NCBI GenBank assembly: GCA_946998115.1
Contig: CAMPYB010000008.1
Coordinates: 1 to 41,217 of the forward strand
Length of the DNA: 41,217 nucleotides
Reading direction: 5' to 3'
DNA from: an uncultured Actinomyces sp.
Lineage (GTDB): Bacteria; Actinomycetota; Actinomycetes; Actinomycetales; Actinomycetaceae
A model generated the notes under the pieces. The model had not been told where the DNA came from. It was given only the letters and a program-made list of their open reading frames with translations, and searched no databases. A program made the translations under genes and the position numbers. Positions 1-7,309 of the stretch are shown here, piece by piece. Every line of letters starts with the position of its first letter. Within the stretch, counting starts at the first letter, position 1.

Positions 1-188
1 TTACCAGCATATTTGCTTTCCAACGCTTTTAGTGCGAGTAGGTTATCTCCATGTATGAGTATGTTTTCTGTATTAGGATCATTTTTGCAGTTTGATTTCT
101 CTTTATCTTCAATTAGAATCCGTGGCTTTATTTTAATTTCTTTATCTTTACCCAGGCACAGTTCCCTCCCATTTTCACCACAACCACA
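1..188 (-). pseudogene. N-terminal part of a site-specific (type III Mod-like) DNA methyltransferase, cut by the window edge and probably frameshifted
   Basis: Reading the minus strand in the frame of bases 3-5 gives an open stretch from a stop at 189-191 to the left edge. It contains LCLGKDKE, PRILIEDKEKS, ENILIHGDNLLALKALE and SKYAG. This is the conserved N-terminal block of COG2189-type adenine methyltransferases, which lies just before their catalytic DPPY motif; that motif would fall outside the window. No ATG, GTG or TTG occurs in this frame before the conserved block. An ATG lies in another frame at 171-173, just before a G-rich run (GGGAGGG); one extra base in that run would join it to ELCLGKDKE. 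So the gene is either frameshifted, uses a rare start, or is a relic. The family call rests on this motif block alone. Whether a restriction partner exists cannot be seen. Confidence 0.6.
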
Positions 189-272
189 TTATCACGCTTC
201 CGTGAATATATAGACGATATAAGGAATAGGCTACATAGGAATAAAGCAGAACAAAAACCTAAACACAAACTA

Positions 273-434
273 TTATTTTTCTCTTAAAATTTTAATCAAA
301 TCAGGAACCATCAATAATATTGTAACTATAAGTCCCATCCACCAATACGAATATGACTTAGTTACAATAACACTTATAAAGAAAGTAATTATACCTAAAA
401 TTACAAATTTACTTACAAAATGTGCAATCTCCAT
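273..434 (-). CDS. Small two-helix membrane protein, unknown function
   Basis: I do not recognise this 53-residue protein. The frame stays open upstream to a TTG at 521, but that start would lie inside the terminator of the tRNA gene. The ATG at 434 has a good ribosome binding site (GAGAGG at 441-446, six bases away), so I chose it. The product starts MEIAHFVSK and has two hydrophobic stretches (about residues 9-22 and 30-45) joined by a short loop with KSYSYWW, then a short charged tail ILREK. It sits alone between the methyltransferase remnant and the tRNA-fMet terminator. It could be a small membrane peptide of any role. Confidence 0.5.
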   Translation of the reverse strand: MEIAHFVSKFVILGIITFFISVIVTKSYSYWWMGLIVTILLMVPDLIKILREK

Positions 435-520
435 ACCATACCTCTCAATAATATAAACATTATAAATATAAAAGCTAAAAACATATACAAATAGATGAAA
501 TAAAATCAAAAATACTATCA

Positions 521-547
521 AGAAAAAAGACCCACAAACAGTGGGCC
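521..547 (-). terminator. Rho-independent terminator of tRNA-fMet
   Basis: On the minus strand GGCCCAC and GTGGGTC form a 7-bp stem (one G-T pair) around the loop TGTTT. The stem is followed directly by TTTTTTCTT. It begins ten bases after the tRNA 3' end. Confidence 0.85.
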
Positions 548-556
548 TAAAACACG

Positions 557-630
557 TAGCGGGGACAGGATTTGAACCTGCGACCTCCGGGTTATGAGCC
601 CGGCGAGCTACCGAACTGCTCCACCCCGCG
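557..630 (-). tRNA. Initiator tRNA-fMet (anticodon CAU)
   Basis: The minus strand folds into a cloverleaf of 74 nt. The anticodon loop is CTCATAA, giving CAU. The anticodon stem has three consecutive G-C pairs next to the loop (GGG/CCC), and the first acceptor pair is a C1-U72 mismatch. Both are marks of initiator tRNA. The 3' CCA is not encoded, since CGT follows the discriminator A. A strong promoter and terminator flank it, so it looks like a single-gene transcript. Confidence 0.95.
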
Positions 631-641
631 TCGACTAGTAA

Positions 642-670
642 ACTATACTACATACTATAAATAAAATCAA
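642..670 (-). promoter_or_regulatory. Promoter of tRNA-fMet
   Basis: On the minus strand TTGATT (665-670) is separated by exactly 17 bases from TATAGT (642-647). Transcription would begin a few bases before the mature tRNA 5' end at 630, as expected for a stable RNA gene. Confidence 0.75.
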
Positions 671-706
671 GTACGACAAAAATATTATTACTACATAAAC
701 ATATAG

Positions 707-2053
707 CTACTTAAAAGAAATAAATTTTTCCAACTCCCAATTAGTTATCTGTTTCCTATACTCATTCCATTCAGCATGTTTGTTGCGCATAAAGAAATCA
801 AAAACCTCTTCCCCTAAAGTTTTCGCAACAAGTTCAGAAGAATACATATTTTTAATAGCTGAATGTAAAGACTGTGGCAAAGATTTAATACCCAAAGCCA
901 TACGTTCATGTTCAGTCATCAAAGAAACGTCTTCTTGCATTTCATCAGGTAAACTCATCTTTTTCTCAATACCATCAATACCAGCCGCAAGCAATATAGC
1001 AAAAGCTAAATAAGGATTCACAGAAGGATCCAATGCTCTATACTCAATTCTAGTCGAATTTGCTTTTTTAGGCTTATGTACAGGCACTCGAACAAGAGCC
1101 GACGGGTTATTATGCGCCCAACAAATATAAGAAGGAGCTTCGCCACCACCCCATAAACGCTTATAAGAATTAACATTTTGATTAGTTAAAGCAGTAAAAT
1201 CAGGACTATGATGCAAAATACCTGCAATAAAATGTCTAGCTATTTTTGATAACCCATACTGGTTTGAACTATCATGAAAAGCATTCTTATCGCCTTCAAA
1301 TAAAGACATATGAGTATGCATACCTGAACCAGGAATCCCACATATCGGCTTAGGCATAAAAGTAGCAATAACGCCTTGAGACAAAGCAAGTTCTTCTATA
1401 ACAACTTTCAAAGTCATAATATTATCAGCAACAGTCAAAGCATCAGCCGCGCGTAAATCAATTTCATTTTGCCCAGGCCCAGCTTCATGATGAGAAAATT
1501 CAACTGGAATATCAAGTTGTTCTAAGGTCCGCGTAACAGCTAATCTAAAATCTTTACCTTTACTTCTAGTTACATTGTCAAAATATCCTAAATTATCTAT
1601 AGGCTTCAAAACTCTATTTGACTCTGTTGGTGGATAAAAAAGATAAAATTCAACTTCAGGATGAACATAAAAATCAAAGCCAAGCTCTTTCGCCTTCTGA
1701 AGCGTTCTTTCTAAAACAGCTCTAGGATCAGTCCTAGAAATTACACCATGCGGAGTATAAACGTCACAAAACATACGTCCAACACAACTATCAGAACTAC
1801 TCTCTAATATTTGTGGCAGTATATTGAAAGTAGAAGCATCAGGAACTAAAACCATATCTGCTTCAAACTCTCTAGTAAGACCCTCTATTGCAGAACCATC
1901 GAATCCTATACCTTCCTCAAAAGCAGATTCTAGATCAGTAGTATTTATAGATACAGATTTCAGCACACCTAAAACATCAGTAAACCACAAACGAATAGCC
2001 TCAACATTTTCTTGTGAAACTAACTGTAAAACGTACTCTTGTTGACTATTCAT
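707..2053 (-). CDS. glnA: Type I glutamine synthetase, without adenylylation site
   Basis: The enzyme makes glutamine from glutamate, ammonia and ATP in the cytoplasm. The 448-residue length fits the compact GSI class. Visible motifs are the beta-grasp N-terminus (GFDGSAIEG, 50-58), the metal and glutamate site HPEVEF (131-136), EFSHHEAGPGQNEIDLR (185-201), GSGMHTHMSLF (242-252), NSYKRLWGGGEAPSY (295-309) and RIEYRALDP (335-343). The loop that carries the adenylylated tyrosine in GSI-beta enzymes (NLYxLP) reads KMSLPDEM here, so control by GlnE-type adenylylation is unlikely; this is inference. The frame could start at a TTG at 2062, but the ATG at 2053 is preferred. It is transcribed away from the transaldolase gene, across a 186-base AT-rich spacer. 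It may correspond to the GlnA2-like paralogue of other actinobacteria. Confidence 0.93.
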   Translation of the reverse strand: MNSQQEYVLQLVSQENVEAIRLWFTDVLGVLKSVSINTTDLESAFEEGIGFDGSAIEGLTREFEADMVLVPDASTFNILPQILESSSDSCVGRMFCDVYTPHGVISRTDPRAVLERTLQKAKELGFDFYVHPEVEFYLFYPPTESNRVLKPIDNLGYFDNVTRSKGKDFRLAVTRTLEQLDIPVEFSHHEAGPGQNEIDLRAADALTVADNIMTLKVVIEELALSQGVIATFMPKPICGIPGSGMHTHMSLFEGDKNAFHDSSNQYGLSKIARHFIAGILHHSPDFTALTNQNVNSYKRLWGGGEAPSYICWAHNNPSALVRVPVHKPKKANSTRIEYRALDPSVNPYLAFAILLAAGIDGIEKKMSLPDEMQEDVSLMTEHERMALGIKSLPQSLHSAIKNMYSSELVAKTLGEEVFDFFMRNKHAEWNEYRKQITNWELEKFISFK

Positions 2054-2149
2054 TTCACACAACTTTCAAATAAAACACAAAACTTACAATAAATTGTATA
2101 AAACAATACTTAAACATTTTATAATACATGCAAACGTAAAATAAAATTA

Positions 2150-2171
2150 AACATAAAATCTTTTTTATGTT
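2150..2171. repeat. Inverted repeat in the glnA/transaldolase divergent spacer
   Basis: AACATAAAA and TTTTATGTT form a perfect 9-bp inverted repeat around a 4-base loop. It lies upstream of a TATAAT (2178-2183) that could be the -10 of the + strand gene. It could be an operator, or chance in AT-rich DNA. Confidence 0.35.
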
Positions 2172-2239
2172 AATAAATATAATAAACAAAACTAAAATAA
2201 TAGCGTATATAAGTGCCTATTAAACAAGAAAGGTTATTC

Positions 2240-2890
2240 ATGAGATTTTTTATAGACACAGCAAATGTTGAAGACATCAAAAACGCAAATGATCTTGGAA
2301 TTATAGCTGGTGTTACTACAAATCCATCATTAATAGCAAAAGAAGGACGCGATTTTAAAGAAGTAATAAAAGAAATAACCAACATTGTCGACGGCCCAAT
2401 CAGCGGAGAAGTAAAAGCTACAACTGAAAAAGCGGAAGATATGGTTATCGAAGCTAGAGAAATAGCAAAGATACACCCAAATATGGTAGTAAAAATTCCT
2501 ATGACACAAGAAGGATTAAAAGCAGTAAGCATTCTATCCAAAGAAGGAATAAAAACGAATGTGACATTAATATTCTCTTCAACTCAAGCATTATTAGCTG
2601 CTATTGCTGGAGCTACATATGTATCACCATTTTTAGGCAGATTAGACGATATTTCACACGATGGCATAAAACTTGTAGCTGAAGTTGTACAAATATTCAG
2701 AGCTAACAATATTCAATCACAAATTATTGCTGCAAGCATAAGAAATCCTATACACATTATTGAATGCGCAAAAATGGGTTGCGATATAGCAACAGTACCA
2801 TACAAAACAATTAAACAACTATTACGCCATCCACTAACAGACAAAGGAATAGAATTATTCAAAGCAGATTATTTAAAATCTATAAAATAA
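2240..2890 (+). CDS. tal: Transaldolase, small TalC/FSA family
   Basis: The 216-residue product is a TIM-barrel of the fructose-6-phosphate aldolase/transaldolase-3 family, which moves dihydroxyacetone units in the non-oxidative pentose phosphate pathway. It shows FIDTANVEDI at the N-terminus, VTTNPSLI (25-32), the Schiff-base lysine K85 in VVKIPMT, and SPFLGRLDDI (129-138). At position 131 there is Phe. E. coli FSA has Tyr131 there, and Phe is the transaldolase residue, so transaldolase is the better call. The start is the ATG at 2240 with AGAAAGG at 2228-2233; the longer frame from 2213 lacks a binding site. It stands alone on + and ends at a hairpin. Confidence 0.88.
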   Translation: MRFFIDTANVEDIKNANDLGIIAGVTTNPSLIAKEGRDFKEVIKEITNIVDGPISGEVKATTEKAEDMVIEAREIAKIHPNMVVKIPMTQEGLKAVSILSKEGIKTNVTLIFSSTQALLAAIAGATYVSPFLGRLDDISHDGIKLVAEVVQIFRANNIQSQIIAASIRNPIHIIECAKMGCDIATVPYKTIKQLLRHPLTDKGIELFKADYLKSIK

Positions 2891-2908
2891 TTATCTTATA
2901 CAATTACA

Positions 2909-2947
2909 ATAGTAGGGCTACTCATCAATCGTAAGTCGCCCTACTAT
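2909..2947. terminator. Bidirectional terminator between transaldolase and sufU
   Basis: ATAGTAGGGC and GCCCTACTAT form a perfect 10-bp stem with a 19-base loop. The hairpin lies between convergent genes, 18 bases after the + strand stop. The T-tracts are short on both sides. Confidence 0.65.
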
Positions 2948-3039
2948 AATTTCCATAAAACTATTTATCCAAAATGAAAAAACACTAGTCTACTATATTT
3001 TTATATTAAACAATACGAATGAAAAATAAACATAATAAT

Positions 3040-3489
3040 TTATCTTTCATCAGACACTTTCAATAACAAGTCATGTAATGCCATCCAACCAAGCAAAGCA
3101 CATTTTATACGAGCAGGATACAAGCAAACACCTTGCAAAGCTTGACCATCACCTAAATTCTCTAATACACTATCTTCAACACTAGCACCTTTTGAATGCA
3201 TCAAAAGCATAAAATCATTATATAATTTTTCTGCATCTTCAACTGTTTTATTTAAAACTAAATCATGCATTATTGAAATAGATGCTTGAGAAATTGAGCA
3301 CCCTTGACCTTGCCAAGGTAAATCTGTAATAACACCATTTTTTATTGCGCATCCCATTTGAAGCTCATCTCCACAAGAAGGATTTACTTGATGTGAAACT
3401 AAATAATTTGACGGTATTTCACTATAACCATTACGTGATTTAGAATGTTCAATAATTATTTGTTGATAAAGTTGATCTAATTCATTCAT
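3040..3489 (-). CDS. sufU: SufU, Fe-S assembly sulfur-transfer protein
   Basis: SufU is a zinc protein that accepts persulfide sulfur from SufS and passes it to the SufBCD scaffold. The 149-residue protein keeps the expected ligands: C39 and D41 in NPSCGDE, C64 in GQGCSISQAS, and C130 in ARIKCALLGW. The ATG at 3489 has a strong site (GAGGAG, seven bases away); a GTG at 3504 overlaps that site and is not used here. It is the last gene of the suf operon, 49 bases after sufS. The sufT gene that often follows in actinobacteria is absent. Confidence 0.94.
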   Translation of the reverse strand: MNELDQLYQQIIIEHSKSRNGYSEIPSNYLVSHQVNPSCGDELQMGCAIKNGVITDLPWQGQGCSISQASISIMHDLVLNKTVEDAEKLYNDFMLLMHSKGASVEDSVLENLGDGQALQGVCLYPARIKCALLGWMALHDLLLKVSDER

Positions 3490-3538
3490 GCTTTTTCTCC
3501 TCACAACACATTCATTATACCTATTACAATCATAAGAG

Positions 3539-4840
3539 CTAAAAACAAAAATATGATCTTACATTAGATAAAACTTCAACAAATTTATCTATCTCATCAA
3601 AAGTATTTAAAAATGACATAGAAACACGGGAAGAATTATAAATATTAAAACAGGAATGAACAATTTGTGCACAATGATGGCCACTGCGAATAGCTATACC
3701 AAAATTATCTAAATATTGAGACACATCGTGAGGATGAACATTATCAACTGTAAATGACAATACTGGCAAACGTGCATTAAAATTATTTCCACAAGTATCA
3801 CCAATTATGTTTACATTATCAATTTTACGAACACTATCATACAAATACTTAGCTAATTTTTCCTCACGTTTAATCATCCTGTTCATTCCGACTTCACTCA
3901 TAAATTCTAAAGCTTTCATCCAACCATAAATTTGAGCATTCATTAAAGTTCCAGCTTCATGCCTATAATAACCTGTTTTAAAAGTAGTTTCATTTTCTGA
4001 AACATGATCAATCATAGACCCACCAGTTCTAAATGGTTTCATAATATCGAGCAAATAACTTTTACCATAAAGAGCACCAACTCCTGTTGGACCGAACATC
4101 TTATGAGCCGAAAAACAAGCAAAATCTACATCCAATTTTTTTACATCAATTTTAATATGTGCAGATGACTGACAAGTATCTAATATAGTAAAAGCACCGT
4201 ATTTTTTCGCCGTTTCAACAATTTTATGCACATTTGTTATAACACCTGTCACATTGGAAGCATGCGTGAAAGCAACAATTTTAGTTTTATCATTAATAAC
4301 TGTTAAATCTGAATAGTTTAAATCACCATCTTGTGTCAAACGAATCCATTTTATTTTAGCTCCTGTTCTCTTAGCGACTTGTTGCCATGGAACAATATTT
4401 GCGTGATGATCTAATTGTGTAAGAACTATCTCATCACCTTCTTTTATACAAAATGGACTATTATCATGCTCAATAGTTGCCATAGTAAAAGCATTAGATA
4501 CCATATTTAAAGCATCTGTTGCATTCATAGTGAAAACAATTTCATCAGTACCAGCATTTATAAAATTAGCTAATTTTTCACGCGCATTTTCAAAAGCCAA
4601 AGTAGCTTTTTCCGCTAAATAATGTGCACCTCTATTTATTGAACCGTTCATATTACAATAATAATCTTGAACTGATTTAATAACAGAAAGAGGTTTTTGA
4701 CTAGTTGCCGCCCAATCCATATATATTAAATTATTTTCACCACGCACTTTTAAATTCAAAGCAGGAAATAAAGCACGCAACTTAGTAATTTCATTTTCAG
4801 TAAATGAATCACAAACAGTTTCTAAATAATTATCAGACAT
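3539..4840 (-). CDS. sufS: SufS cysteine desulfurase
   Basis: This PLP enzyme of the class V aminotransferase fold takes sulfur from cysteine for Fe-S cluster assembly. The 433-residue protein shows the PLP lysine K247 in FSAHKMFGPTG, the cofactor residues in THASNVTG (192-199) and DTCQSSAH (221-228), and the persulfide cysteine C390 in RSGHHCAQ. The short lobe around C390 fits the SufU-dependent group II desulfurases. It lies between sufC and sufU but is separated from sufC by 193 bases, unlike the tightly packed upstream genes. Confidence 0.95.
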   Translation of the reverse strand: MSDNYLETVCDSFTENEITKLRALFPALNLKVRGENNLIYMDWAATSQKPLSVIKSVQDYYCNMNGSINRGAHYLAEKATLAFENAREKLANFINAGTDEIVFTMNATDALNMVSNAFTMATIEHDNSPFCIKEGDEIVLTQLDHHANIVPWQQVAKRTGAKIKWIRLTQDGDLNYSDLTVINDKTKIVAFTHASNVTGVITNVHKIVETAKKYGAFTILDTCQSSAHIKIDVKKLDVDFACFSAHKMFGPTGVGALYGKSYLLDIMKPFRTGGSMIDHVSENETTFKTGYYRHEAGTLMNAQIYGWMKALEFMSEVGMNRMIKREEKLAKYLYDSVRKIDNVNIIGDTCGNNFNARLPVLSFTVDNVHPHDVSQYLDNFGIAIRSGHHCAQIVHSCFNIYNSSRVSMSFLNTFDEIDKFVEVLSNVRSYFCF

Positions 4841-4940
4841 ATCACTTCTCGTTTTCTCAAAGATAAGTCGGCAACGTTGTTATTAAAATTATACAAAACT
4901 ATAAATATATTCTGTCATTTTTATTACTTTGTAAAAGCTA

Positions 4941-4960
4941 TACTATTAAATCTAATAGTA
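4941..4960 (-). terminator. Hairpin in the sufC-sufS gap, possible attenuator
   Basis: TACTATTA and TAATAGTA form a perfect 8-bp stem with a 4-base loop in the middle of the 193-base gap. Reading on minus, the stem is followed by TAGCTTTTAC, a weak T-tract, so any termination would be partial. It could also be a processing or mRNA-stability element that sets the SufBDC to SufSU ratio. Confidence 0.4.
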
Positions 4961-5033
4961 GAAAGAATTTACTTATTTTCAATAATATAAAATAATATAA
5001 AATAAATTCTTACTAAAACAAAAGCAATAAAAA

Positions 5034-5783
5034 TCACTTTATATAACGATCATATCCTTCTTCTTCAAGCAAGTCTGCCAAATCAGGACCACCTTCTTCT
5101 GCAATATGACCTGCAACAAAAACATGCACAAATTCAGGTTTTATATAACGCAAAATCCTAGTGTAGTGAGTAATTAACAATACACCTGAATTTACAGCAT
5201 CATGTACGCGATTTACTCCTTCTGATACAACACGCAAAGCATCAACGTCCAAGCCTGAATCCGTTTCATCAAGAATTGCAAATTTTGGTTTCAAAAGTTC
5301 CATCTGCAACACTTCGTGGCGTTTTTTCTCACCACCAGAAAAACCAGTATTTACATCACGTTGCAAAAATTTATCATCCATACGTAGATGTTCCATAGTT
5401 TGTTTAACTTCAGCAATCCAATCACGTAAATTAGGTGCTTTATCGCTCAAAGCTGTTTTTGCTGTACGCAAAAAATTAGAAACAGTTACTCCCGGAACCT
5501 CAACTGGATATTGCATTGCAAGGAAAAGCCCAGCTTTTGCTCTTTCATCAACTGTCATTTCAAGTAAATTTTCACCGTCTAATAAAACCTTACCACCCAA
5601 AATTTCATAGTTAGGATGTCCTGCTATTGAATAAGCTAAAGTTGATTTACCTGAACCATTAGGTCCCATAATTGCATGTATTTCACCTGATTTTATAGTT
5701 AAATTTACACCGCGTAAAATCTGTTTTAAACCTTCAGATGTTTTTACACCAACCTGTAAATCTTTAATTTCTAATGTTGACAT
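5034..5783 (-). CDS. sufC: SufC, Fe-S assembly ATPase
   Basis: SufC is the ABC-type ATPase of the SufBC2D scaffold; ATP turnover opens the SufB-SufD interface for cluster assembly. The 249-residue protein has Walker A GPNGSGKST, the signature FSGGEKKR, Walker B FAILDETDSGLD and the switch histidine in LITHY. FSGGEKKR and DETDSGLD are typical of SufC rather than transporter ATPases. The start is the ATG at 5783 with AAGGA upstream. It follows the Rieske gene after 11 bases. Confidence 0.96.
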   Translation of the reverse strand: MSTLEIKDLQVGVKTSEGLKQILRGVNLTIKSGEIHAIMGPNGSGKSTLAYSIAGHPNYEILGGKVLLDGENLLEMTVDERAKAGLFLAMQYPVEVPGVTVSNFLRTAKTALSDKAPNLRDWIAEVKQTMEHLRMDDKFLQRDVNTGFSGGEKKRHEVLQMELLKPKFAILDETDSGLDVDALRVVSEGVNRVHDAVNSGVLLITHYTRILRYIKPEFVHVFVAGHIAEEGGPDLADLLEEEGYDRYIK

Positions 5784-5794
5784 TATTTTTTCCT

Positions 5795-6124
5795 TCACTT
5801 TTGATCAACATCAACTAGAATGTCATTTCCTTCTAGTCTTATAGGATAAACTCTTACTGGTTCTACGGCTGGCATAGTACCTTCACCCGTAGTTAAATTA
5901 AATTCAGCACCATGCGCCCAACACTGCACACAGTTGCTAGTAATCTCACCTTCGCTCAACGGCACATCAGCATGAGTACATAAATCGTCAATTGCATAAA
6001 ACTTACCTTCTTCATCACATATTACAGCTATCTGTAACATTTTTCCTTTAGCATCACAAGTTTCAACTGAAATTGCCATGCCTTTTTCAAACGATTTAAC
6101 CTCAGCTAATTTTACAAACGCCAT
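5795..6124 (-). CDS. Rieske [2Fe-2S] ferredoxin-like protein of the suf operon
   Basis: The 109-residue protein is a stand-alone Rieske domain. It has C49 and H51 in DLCTHADVP and C68 and H71 in VQCWAHGAEF, the two Cys and two His that hold a [2Fe-2S] cluster. Such a gene between sufD and sufC is a usual actinobacterial arrangement. Its exact role is unproven; it may supply electrons to, or be an early client of, the SUF machinery. It directly abuts the stop of sufD and has no membrane segment. Confidence 0.9.
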   Translation of the reverse strand: MAFVKLAEVKSFEKGMAISVETCDAKGKMLQIAVICDEEGKFYAIDDLCTHADVPLSEGEITSNCVQCWAHGAEFNLTTGEGTMPAVEPVRVYPIRLEGNDILVDVDQK

Positions 6125-7309
6125 TTATTCACCACTTCTTTCAAGTTCTATTTCAATGGCATTATTTAAACGATCACATATTTGTTCAACACCTATTTCA
6201 TTTATAAGTTCAGCAAAAAATCCACGCACAACTAATCGTCTAGCTGTAGGCTCATCTATGCCTCTTGAACACAAATAAAATAATTGCTCGTCTTCAAAGC
6301 GTCCTGTCGCTGAAGCATGACCTGCTCCTTCAATCTCTCCATTTTCAATCTCAAGATTAGGAACTGAATCTGCTTTAGCTCCTTGTGATAAAACTAGATT
6401 TCTATTCAATTCATATGTGTCAGTCCCATCAGCTTCAGCACCAATTAGAACATCACCAATCCACACGCTATGCGCACCATCTCCTTGCAATGCACCTTTA
6501 TATGTAACTCTCGAATAACATTTAGGAACACTGTGATCAATGAAAAGCCTATGCTCTTGGTGCTGATGAGAATCCGTGAAATAAACGCCTAGCATTTGCA
6601 CATTTCCACCAGTAGAAGTAAAGCTTGCTTCAGGAGTTATTCTAACTAATTTGCCACCTAAAGTGATTACAATATGTTTCAAAGTTGAATCTTTTCCAAG
6701 TTTGCAACGGTGATCTGACAAATGAATGCTATCATCGTCCCATTCTTGAGTTGATACAAAAGTTAAATCTGCACCATCTTCAACATTTATCTCAATTCCT
6801 TGTGACAAATATGCTTTCCCTGTATGCTCAATAATAATAGTAGATTTGGAATTTTCCTTAGCATTCACATATATGTGTTGAACACCTAACTTTGAATTTT
6901 CTCCTTTTAATTTAACTACTATCGGGTCAACAAGATGAGCATCTTTTTCAACTGTTATCACATTTGCATACGTGAAATTATTCCATTGCACTACTGATGA
7001 ACGTTCACCTGGAGCTTTAACACTTCCAAGTCTTTTATCTGTTCTATCAACTTTTTCAATCAAAATATTCTTATCATGATTATCACACACAAATTTTATA
7101 TCAGTATCATCGATTTTATCAGCAAAGAAATCTTTAATAATTTTTATTGGTGTAAATCTCCAATTTTCTTCTAACCCTTTAGGAATCGGAATATCATCCA
7201 TATTGAAAGATAATAAACGATCTGCTCGAGAAGACTGCGGTTTAACTTTCGCACCATGAGAATGCTCACCGTCTAAAACAGCTTTTGAATGGTCTGTGGG
7301 CAAATTCAT
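6125..7309 (-). CDS. sufD: SufD, SUF scaffold subunit
   Basis: The 394-residue protein has the right-handed beta-helix core of the SufBD family, with the C-terminal helical block ATGRFEDEQLFYLCSRGI and ARRLVVRGFFAEL. It pairs with SufB and SufC as SufBC2D. The histidine of the cluster region is seen in GAGHASATGRF. Its ATG shares one base with the sufB stop (TAATG), a sign of translational coupling. Confidence 0.94.
   Translation of the reverse strand: MNLPTDHSKAVLDGEHSHGAKVKPQSSRADRLLSFNMDDIPIPKGLEENWRFTPIKIIKDFFADKIDDTDIKFVCDNHDKNILIEKVDRTDKRLGSVKAPGERSSVVQWNNFTYANVITVEKDAHLVDPIVVKLKGENSKLGVQHIYVNAKENSKSTIIIEHTGKAYLSQGIEINVEDGADLTFVSTQEWDDDSIHLSDHRCKLGKDSTLKHIVITLGGKLVRITPEASFTSTGGNVQMLGVYFTDSHQHQEHRLFIDHSVPKCYSRVTYKGALQGDGAHSVWIGDVLIGAEADGTDTYELNRNLVLSQGAKADSVPNLEIENGEIEGAGHASATGRFEDEQLFYLCSRGIDEPTARRLVVRGFFAELINEIGVEQICDRLNNAIEIELERSGE

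Noticed and set aside
13..213. 66-residue + strand frame at the left edge
   Set aside because: It is the complement of the methyltransferase fragment, which has clear family motifs; the + frame shows none and has no binding site.
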